From the NCBI RefSeq assembly GCF_009905375.1, contig NC_133647.1, positions 74,342,671-74,406,670 on the forward strand: 64,000 nucleotides of DNA. Reading direction: 5' to 3'. The DNA comes from Apium graveolens (Eukaryota; Streptophyta; Magnoliopsida; Apiales; Apiaceae). Made by a program: the position numbers and the translations under genes. Each line of letters starts with the position of its first letter. Positions within the stretch are counted from its first letter, which is position 1. Below, piece after piece: positions 56,601 through 64,000 of this stretch. Below the pieces are notes generated by a model. That model did not search any database. It saw only the letters and a list, made by a program, of their open reading frames with translations, and was not told the DNA's origin.

Positions 56601-58258
56601 AGCCTGAACAGCTGTAAGAAATAGTTGCTCTTGCCTCTGCCCCTTAAATACTACCTTCTCTCCACTCTTCGTCTTTAAATACACTCTCTTGGTCTTACAA
56701 TTTATCTGAGCGCTATTCTCTCCTAACCAATCCATTCCTAAAATTACATCAAACTCTCCCGACTTGATAACTTGAAGAGTATCAAGTCGGCTGAGAACTT
56801 ATACCCCAAAATATCAATCTCACACTTTGGACAAAATTGATTCACAGGAATCTTCTCTTGGTTCGCAATTACCATATTTACTACCTCACTCATAACCATT
56901 TTATCACATTGGAGCTTATCAACAAAAGATTCTGATATGAAAGATCTTGTTGCTTCCGAATCAATCAATACTTTAGCTTTGACATTATTGAGTAAAAGTG
57001 TACCTGCTACCACCTCAGAATTCTGAACAGCATCCTTCATCTTCAAATCAAATGTCCTTGCTGTTGCTTGCGGGGTTGGTGCAGGTGGTAGAGGTAATGC
57101 CAATACCTCAGTTGGCACGCTTGCACTGGTACTTGCCATGTTCATCAGAGCTTTGACTGGTCCGGTTGCCTTACACTCCCTAGCCATTTGTCCAGTCTTC
57201 CCACACTTGTAGCACGTAACTCCTGGCTTCAGCATCTTGCACTCATTCGCCAAATGTCCCTTCTGATTGCACCTATAACAGGTCATGCTCAGCTTATTGC
57301 ATACTCCGGGGTGCCTTCTTCCACAGTGCTTGCATTCCGGTCTCTGGAACCTGTTTTCTCCAACTTGCCCTTGGCTTGCCTGGTTGTTCCCTTTTGATTC
57401 TTGCCTTTTGCCCAAATTTCCCTTCTTTTGAAAATTTCCGCCCTTCTGGAAACCAATCCTCTTTATATTCCGATCTTGCGAACTTCCAGCTTCAGACTTT
57501 TCTCCATAAAATGGAACCTTCCTCTTCTTGTTATCCCTCTCTTTCCTTGATTGCATCCCATTATTCTCAATCAGAGCAGCTTTCTATACTACTCCCGCAT
57601 AAGTTTCAAGCTCAAACATAGCCACCCTATCTCTGATCCAAGGCTCCAATCCTTGCTGAAATTTCTTTGCTTTTTCCTCCTCAATGTTGGTATACTTTGT
57701 CACAAACCTTGACAACTCAGTGAACTTCTTCTCATACTCCAATACAGTCATGTTCCCTTGCTTTAACTCAAGAAATTTTAGCTCCATCTGATTCTGCATG
57801 TACTTAGGGTAATACTTGACCAGAAATAACTTCTTAAATCTCTCCCAAGAAACCTGCTGAATGACTTCCATAGCCTTTACTAATTCCCACCAATAGATGA
57901 CTTCTCCCATCAGGAAGTAAGTAACATATGGCGTCTTCTGATCGTCTCCTAACTGTACCAACTCAAAAGCCCTTTCCATCTCCTTGATCCATGTGTTAGC
58001 TATCACTGGATCAGTGGTATCATGAAATACAGGTGGATTCACATTCTGAAAAGCCTTGAAGGTGACAATTTGTCTAGGTGGTACTGGTGGTTCAGGTGGT
58101 TGGTGTGGCTCACAGTTATCTTGGTTTTCAATTCGTTGTTGAAGAGTTAGTTGTTGTTGAGCTATAACATTGGTTTGCTGTTGCAAGGTTTCCAGTAGTC
58201 GAAGAATATTTGGGTCTGTGGTGGAGGTGGTTGTTGGGTTCTTCTTTTTGGGAGGCAT
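53637..58258 (-). pseudogene. Tekay-2 Gag-Pol with chromodomain, broken
   Basis: Starts at ATG 58258 (MPPKKKNPTTT). The Gag core contains WIKEMERAFE and WWELVKAM. Two CCHC knuckles (CYRCNQKGHLANEC and CYKCGKTGQMAREC; the second has Gln before Met where His is usual) lie near 57280-57180. Protease reads LIDSEATRSFIS, with Glu where Gly of DSG is expected (about 56960). RT has [20 protein letters not shown] and [10 protein letters not shown] (56250-55935). RNase H has [10 protein letters not shown] and TDHKSLKY. Integrase has CDYT-like and SDRDPQF, then the GPF/Y region and a C-terminal chromodomain (53850-53640). Breaks: TAG at 57586-57584, a frameshift near 56745-56790, TAG at 55901-55899, TAA at 54890-54888, TGA at 54230-54228 and TAG at 54101-54099. 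Chromodomains steer chromoviruses to marked heterochromatin. Confidence 0.94.
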
Positions 58259-58569
58259 GATCCTGAAATAAGAGTTGTGTCAAAACAGATATGAATGATA
58301 AAATGATTCGAGGGTATCGTATGGCATTCTCATTTACATATGGGGTCAAGTTTCCAAATTAAGCAGATATGATGATAAAAATATAAAATAACAGTTGAGA
58401 GCAAATGGAACAATAGCACATAATTATTGAAATTTTAAAGGTCACAGTACATAGGATTGGGACATAGTCTGATTCTAGGAATAATAGGCTTATTTAAAGG
58501 AAAAACGGAAACAACTGGGGATTCCATAGAGTCTGATAGTACAACAACATGAAAGGTAAATGGAAAGAA

Positions 58570-58872
58570 CTAAGGCTCAACTCCATCTGAACGGGGCTTG
58601 GTAGTCTTTTCCTCTCGAAGCGTCTTCACAATGCTCTGGAGCTCATCTGCCATCATCTGAATGACATACTGGCTGGTACGGTCCCGGTGCGCTGGCATCT
58701 CCTCAAGCTTAGTGTTGACGTACTGAACTAAGGTCTCAAGTCTCGCAGTCATCTGCTCCTTGGGCTTCCCTTCGTAGTTTCGGCTGTCCGGATACACGTT
58801 CTTCAGTCGGTCTATCAGTCGGTCGTACTTGCCCTGAAGCATGTCAAACTCGCGCCTCAACTCAGCATACAC
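58570..58872 (-). other. Leader reading frame upstream of Tekay-2 gag
   Basis: An open stretch encodes about 100 residues (YAELRREFDMLQGKYDRL... to ...PRSDGVEP), helical and charged like a coiled coil. There is no ATG: the frame continues upstream through a Ser-rich piece (AHSSSSSGSDD) to about 58917. It lies between the primer site and gag. It may be a decayed ORF0 or just leader with coding-like composition. Confidence 0.4.
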
Positions 58873-59046
58873 TGTGAAAGCATTAGTGTCGTCCGACCCA
58901 GAGGATGACGAGGAATGCGCCCTTTGCTGACAACCAATAAGAGGAGTATTAATAATAATTTACTTAACCTACTCTCTCGCATATTATCTATAACCTACAC
59001 ACAAATCCTATAACCTATTTGGGATGTCCAGGGACTCTAAACCGTA

Positions 59047-59058
59047 GCTCTGATACCA
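59047..59058 (-). other. Primer binding site of Tekay-2
   Basis: On the minus strand TGGTATCAGAGC, a perfect initiator-Met site, 5 nt from the 5' LTR. Confidence 0.9.
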
Positions 59059-59063
59059 AAACC

Positions 59064-62000
59064 TGTCACACCCCCAACTTTAACAGCAAAATAAATATAG
59101 CTATTACATCATTTTAATGAAGAATACACAACCAAATCCATGATCTTACAGTTTAGGGTTTGGAACAGCCCAACACTACCAACTATTACATCTGATTACA
59201 AATACCGAGTCCTCACACAACTATTATTACTTATTCTACCTGAGCTCGAACATAAGCATCAGCATCACAGGTCTTATGGGCAGTCTGATTGAATCTAACC
59301 ATAGCTGCTAGCTGTAATATCAGGGTAAAGCAAAAAGTGAGCCAAATGCTCAACAAGTGCTAACAGCACAACACAAAACATAAATCGAGATATACTTTTA
59401 AGAATGCCAATGGAGAGACATAACTAATGATAACGAGAGATAAAACTATGTGAGATGGCATCATTTTGCTTGTATCAGAACAATTTTAAAAATCATGTCT
59501 TAATCAAAATCATTTTATGACGCTACGGATTACAGCCGGTGATCAGCCGCGAAGTAATCCCGAACCTCGCTGGGTTCTAAAACATTAACGGGAATCCCTA
59601 GGCAACTTTTAAGCCTAATATAAGTGTGGAAAGGACTCGCGTCTCAGTCCAGATCCACTATTCAAGAAAACATTTATCCCCCTTTGGGACTGAAAACCCA
59701 TATTTTATTTATTTCAAAAGCTGATGCCAAATTGTAACAAAATCTCTTTTAACAATACACATTTTTATTAAGGGAATATAGATCAACTCAAAACACGGGA
59801 AATATGGTACTAAATCTCAGGGCCATGTTTCACAAAACTTTACTCTATTAGGGTAACCAAAAGGTTTTCATATGTCAGAACTTGGACAGGAAAATATGGT
59901 GAGACTAATGGATAATATGAAGGGGTAATGCCAAACCGGGCTTAAAGCAATGGTTTCTCGTCAAGGTACAGGTGTTGGATCATTAAAAAGATAAGCTTCA
60001 CGAATACTATGGGTGTTAAGGTAATGATCTCTAGCTCAAGATGAATGTATATATCAGAATTGTCAAGCTTTAGGATAGGAAGGAGGGTATCAATCAATGA
60101 GGAATCATGTTGGTAAGTTTCTGACTATCAAAGTTCAAGGTAAGGTTCTATAGGGGTTCAAGTATCAGGATGAGATATCAATACTTAGGAATGATCATCA
60201 TGTTAATCAAGAGGATCAATCAAGTAATATAACAACTCTTTATTTTATCATGGCATTTAACTATCATGAAAAGACTTTTGAACTACTTGCAATACATACT
60301 TGAGGGTTCATGGCTTCTCTATGTAATTCAAAGATAAGCGAGAGATACGCTTGATTTAAACATATCAAAATGACTCAGGATAATTGCATCGATAAATATG
60401 AACTATTTATAGTAAATATGAAGGTCAAGTTGAATCACTTGCCTTGAGATAGGTTGGTCTGGTCTGACTGGTAGGAGCAACTGGAGCTTCACTCGACTTT
60501 TATAGCAAGTTTTCCCTCGTCTCGAGATCCTACATAAATAATAATAATCCTCATTATAATATATTCTTACCATCTCAACCTATTTACAACCCGAAATTAA
60601 ACACGGATGGCACTTAGGCCTATATGCACTTAATTTATATCCACTTTTATATTTCAAATGTACACACGTAGCCACATAATCACATATCGTATATTAATAC
60701 CAAATAACCATAATGCAACACTAGGCTTGGATGATCTCGACTCACAACTTAAGTCACTTGGTCGCTAAACTAGACAAGATCTTCAAATTTTGGCTTCCTA
60801 ACTCGATGTGCCTTTCCTAAATTATCCAAAACCTATTGACCCTCACTTATGACTTTTTCTCTACTGACCTTATACTATCTTACAACTATGGTGGTCGACC
60901 TAATACTCACTTCTAAGTGTTCTAAAACTATGTGATAAGTGAAAGTGCTCACTGGTGCAAATTTCAGAATGACAACTATGGTTTCTTGAGTACATTAGAC
61001 ACTCTTAAACTACAAGTTTTCCTGCAAAACTTTTACACAAGACTCTCATGACCTAAGGGCATCTCACAAACTTGATGTGGCTCAAGGGCCTGGCTTGGGA
61101 CTTCTTGGGCCTAAGCTAAAAGTCAAAGGTTCCCCTGTTTTTCTGGGCAGAAAATGCCCTGACTTGAATTAACTTGTGACACATGGTTCTAACTTATATC
61201 CTATGAACTATGGTTGCAAAAACTTCTCTGACACTCCCTCTAACTAAGGCCCAATTGGGCCTAATGAGGGCCTACCATGACATGGTCAAATCTCGCTATT
61301 TCTAAGTTGCAACAAAACTGTCCCCTGCTGGACATATTTTGTTATTCTACTTGTGCACCTAACCAAATGACATGCAAACCTCCAACCAACTCCTAAAACC
61401 TTTTATATACTCCCAATACTAACTTCTGGTAGCTTGGGCCTCAAAGTGCACACCAATGACATGGTCAAAACTCACTCTAAACCTCAGGGTGCTATACTGA
61501 TTTTTCTGCAGAAACTATAACTCTCTTTTTCCAAGGTTTTGACTTGACAAACTGAACTAACAACGACTCAATACTTAAACCAAGACTTATAAATGGTATT
61601 CTACTGAACTAACTCCCTTATTCTTAAAATAGCCTTGGTGAGATCATCCTTACCTAAGGTACAATTATGGCAAAACAAAAAAGACTACACTTCACAAATC
61701 ACAAATCTTCATGCTTTTGAAACAACAAGATATATATTTTTATAAAAGATAACCACGAATTATTACCATGTAACAAGAAGCATAAATCAATATTAACACA
61801 TTATTCCTACTGAAATTAAGGCTCACTAACAAAATCTTTCCAAATGATCAAAATCTTACAACATTCTAAGAGAAATCCATATGCATGCATGCCTTCGGGT
61901 TTTTCAAACCAAAACAACACATTTTCTACATATGTTCTATTATAAAATTGACATGCAAGCCTAGCATAAGATATACCTAGATGATCACTTAGCATGCAAA

Positions 62001-63065
62001 GAGTTTTATCAAATTTTCCCCACAAAATTCAAGTCATTATCACATAAACATGCAAAAATTGATTTAAGCAACAAGAATAGTCTTAAGGACCATTCATTCG
62101 GCTCCCATATGGTCATGGCCGAATGAAATGGATGGGAATGGCCATTTAATCATCAAGAGTTTCCCTCTCAAGATTTGGCACTTCTCCATTCCTTGTAGTC
62201 CTTTCAAAAACAACCCTAAACTCACAAGAATCAAGGTTGTATTTTGAGTTTCACTAAAACCTTTACATGCAACCTTTAAACTTAAACTTTTCACTCATCA
62301 CTCTTTGAATTATGTATGATCAAGATATAGGAAGTAACATTTACTTGATTGCAAAGTGGGAGCTTGAATGAAGAATGAAGAAAAGGGAGGGGGGTATGGC
62401 TTCGGCCAAAAAGCTGAGAGGAGAGGGGAGAGCCGAGAGGAGGGGGAGGAAAGGAGGAGTGTGGAAATGGTGGGGTAAATGTGGAGTAATAATCATGTTA
62501 GTTTGGTTTTTATTTGGTCAAAAGTGAGTGGATTTGAGATTTTACAAGAGTAACCTTCCAATATAGTTAGGTAGATTTGCATGCAAGGGTAAAGTGGTAA
62601 TTTGGTTAGTAGAATGAAAGTGAGTGGGGTTGGAAATGTCTTCCTTGCCCCTTAGTTGAATTGGAAGAGTATTTGCATGCAAGGGTAGCCATGTAATTTG
62701 CTAATTATGACAAATAAAATTTATAAAGATTTATTTTTATAAAATAAAATACAAGTTCAAAAATTATAAAATTTGTACCATAAAATAACTTGGATTTTTA
62801 GAGACTTTATAAAATCATTTTCAAAATTTGTGAACAAAATACCTTTTAAAAGAAATTTTTTCCAAATCTTAGAATATTCCTTATAAATCAAAAATAAAGA
62901 AATTAAATAAAGTCTTGCTTTGAAAAATCATATACTACACAAAGCAAATTTATAATGCAGAAATTTTTACTCACACTTAGCGTACAATCATTGAATATAT
63001 TTTCATTTGACTTTAATATTATACCCAATCCACAAATAATATTACATAAAATGCCGGTCGTAACA
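59064..63065 (-). repeat. 5' LTR of Tekay-2 (4002 bp)
   Basis: Contains a 512-bp block (59451-59962) and a 109-bp block (60561-60669) missing from the other LTR. It keeps the full typical length, so it is probably the ancestral form. Confidence 0.93.
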
Positions 63066-63070
63066 GTGTA

Positions 63071-63389
63071 GCTGAGGTAGGATCTACCAATAGGCTAGGC
63101 TTTCAACTTTCGATGTACCAGACCTATGTATATTTATGAATTGTAATAATGGCAAAGAATATGTAAATTATTCAGAAACCCTTTTTAAGGTGTAATGGCT
63201 TATAATTTTGGAATAAAATGACTTGTGTTATTTTTGGATGTTCATCTCTGAGACTATAACTTGTGGTGTGTGTGTTTATTGTGGGGTCACAGTACGCAGT
63301 AGTTGATTGTTTATTAAGATTGGGTGTCATTAAGGGAAATGAAACTCGTGACAACCCGGATCCCCGACCCCGGATTTGGGGGTGTTACA
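63071..63389 (+). repeat. 3' LTR of outer Tekay, last part
   Basis: Resumes after the right GTGTA duplication and ends CGGATTTGGGGGTGTTACA, the usual Tekay LTR end. Confidence 0.88.
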
Positions 63390-64000
63390 ATCAAGATCTA
63401 CGATGACGGTTCTTCATCGGAAAAATGAGCGGAGTGTGGCAGTTGTGATGAATTGGGGGCTGAAATTGTTTTGGGTTGGTGGTGGGTCCTTAAGGCTCTC
63501 GCTTTTGACCCCTTCCAATTTGCCTACGTATCCCTATTTATAGAGGATCAAACCAACGTAGTTGTTGGGGCACAAGAAATCTAATGGGTTTAGACTTCTT
63601 ATTCCTAGGCCCGGTAGAAATCCTTCCAAAATCCATATTTCGCTAGCTTTAGGAATGTCAACCTATGAGGCCCAACCGCGAAGGCTCAAGACTCATTTGT
63701 AATCGCATGATTTCACGGATAATGCATCTCTCTATGCAAGGATAACATTCCATTACAACTATCTCCCCTGAGTTACGAATGCAGGTATAGCCACGGTTCA
63801 CTCCAAATGCCAGACGCGTCCCTGTCCCCCGAATGAGCATAACCCACAAGATAGCAGGACAGGTGATCCCAAACTCTTGGGTGCAAAGTACAGGATGACT
63901 CCAAAGTTATCCAACAAGGACACCCGTTAAATACAAGAACAGAGCTCCCAAAGCACACACCAACGGTAACTCCGCATCCCCAACGAGGACACCCGTTGAA
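63390..64000. other. Right flank of the nest, LTR-like
   Basis: No gene recognised. TTGCCTACGTATCCC and CTATTTATAG (63525-63545) resemble the promoter/U5 region of Tat-like LTRs read on the minus strand (compare GATGCCTACGTACC in the Tat-2 LTR). An AACAAGGACACCCGTTAAA / AACGAGGACACCCGTTGAA near-repeat closes the window (about 63913 and 63978). It may be part of another retroelement that the outer Tekay entered; its other side would be at 17117 and leftward, which I could not confirm. Confidence 0.4.

Larger units (their letters stand above)
50219..63065 (-). mobile_element. Tekay-2: chromovirus inserted in the outer Tekay 3' LTR
   Basis: Long LTRs (50219-53602 and 59064-63065) begin TGTCACACCCCC and end GCCGGTCGTAACA. 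The target duplication is a perfect GTGTA (50214-50218 and 63066-63070). On the minus strand: 5' LTR, initiator-Met primer site, short leader, Gag-Pol with chromodomain, polypurine tract, 3' LTR. The LTRs are close in sequence but differ by about 618 bp in length. The coding region has several stops and one frameshift. Total 12,847 bp. Confidence 0.94.
17122..63389 (+). mobile_element. Outer Tekay-type chromovirus (Ty3/gypsy), host of the nest
   Basis: Both LTRs start TGTAATAA(T/C)CCCAATTTTT, and the 3' LTR ends GGGGGTGTTACA, the usual ends of Tekay/Del chromoviruses. The probable target duplication is ATTAA (17117-17121) against ATCAA (63390-63394), one mismatch. Its own sequence is 17122-17823, 42118-50218 and 63071-63389; the rest is later insertions. 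A deletion joins the middle of the 5' LTR to a point just before reverse transcriptase (43188/43189), removing the primer site, Gag and protease. The remaining pol is full of stops. It is a relic and the oldest layer of the nest. Confidence 0.85.

Noticed and set aside
63658..63958. Minus-strand frames of about 60 codons in the right flank
   Set aside because: Short, overlapping, and in LTR-like sequence; no similarity to known proteins.

Overview
The window is nuclear DNA of a flowering plant, probably a eudicot. It has an AT-rich background, GT-AG introns, tRNA-primed LTR retrotransposons of known plant lineages (Tat, Tekay and SIRE), CACTA, hAT-like and Stowaway-like DNA elements, and one two-exon plant cyclin gene. 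The style of the SIRE element is reminiscent of asterids (Asteraceae or Apiaceae), but the sequence does not settle the family. Almost all of the window is transposable elements; only one host gene can be supported.

Layout. 1-3277: leader and 5' LTR of a minus-strand, apparently non-coding LTR element inserted into a decayed plus-strand Ty3/gypsy Tat element (Tat-1). Tat-1's pol tail, long repeat-bearing 3' region, polypurine tract and 3' LTR run from 3278 to 8404. Tat-1 itself ends inside a MITE (8405-8580). 9204-9372: a small tRNA-derived SINE with its target duplication. 9686-13922: a complete non-autonomous CACTA transposon holding about ten 176-bp tandem units followed by inverted copies. 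14784-15417: a U/P-type cyclin gene on the minus strand. 15840-16085 and 16382-16910: two small MITEs upstream of it.

17122-63389 is a single nest. The outermost element is an old plus-strand Tekay-type chromovirus with LTRs of about 4.1 kb. Its 5' LTR is split at 17823/42113 by a minus-strand Ty1/copia SIRE element (17824-42112, TSD TTACC). That element is split at 28152/39108 by a very young minus-strand Tat element (Tat-2, 28153-39107, TSD GGACC) with identical LTRs, an uninterrupted 1901-codon gag-pol and a spliced antisense gene. The 3' LTR of the outer element is split by a second, minus-strand Tekay element (50219-63065, TSD GTGTA). The four target duplications give the order of insertion. 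63390-64000 is flank that resembles a retroelement LTR.

How the parts work together. Tat-2 is the only element whose visible parts (LTRs, PBS, PPT, Gag, PR, RT, both RNase H domains, IN) all look usable. SIRE and Tekay-2 keep recognisable proteins broken by a few stops and a frameshift. Tat-1 and the outer Tekay are relics. The most interesting material is the antisense two-intron gene of Tat-2 with its own TATA box, the two extra reading frames of the SIRE element, and the several unrelated tandem arrays carried inside mobile elements.
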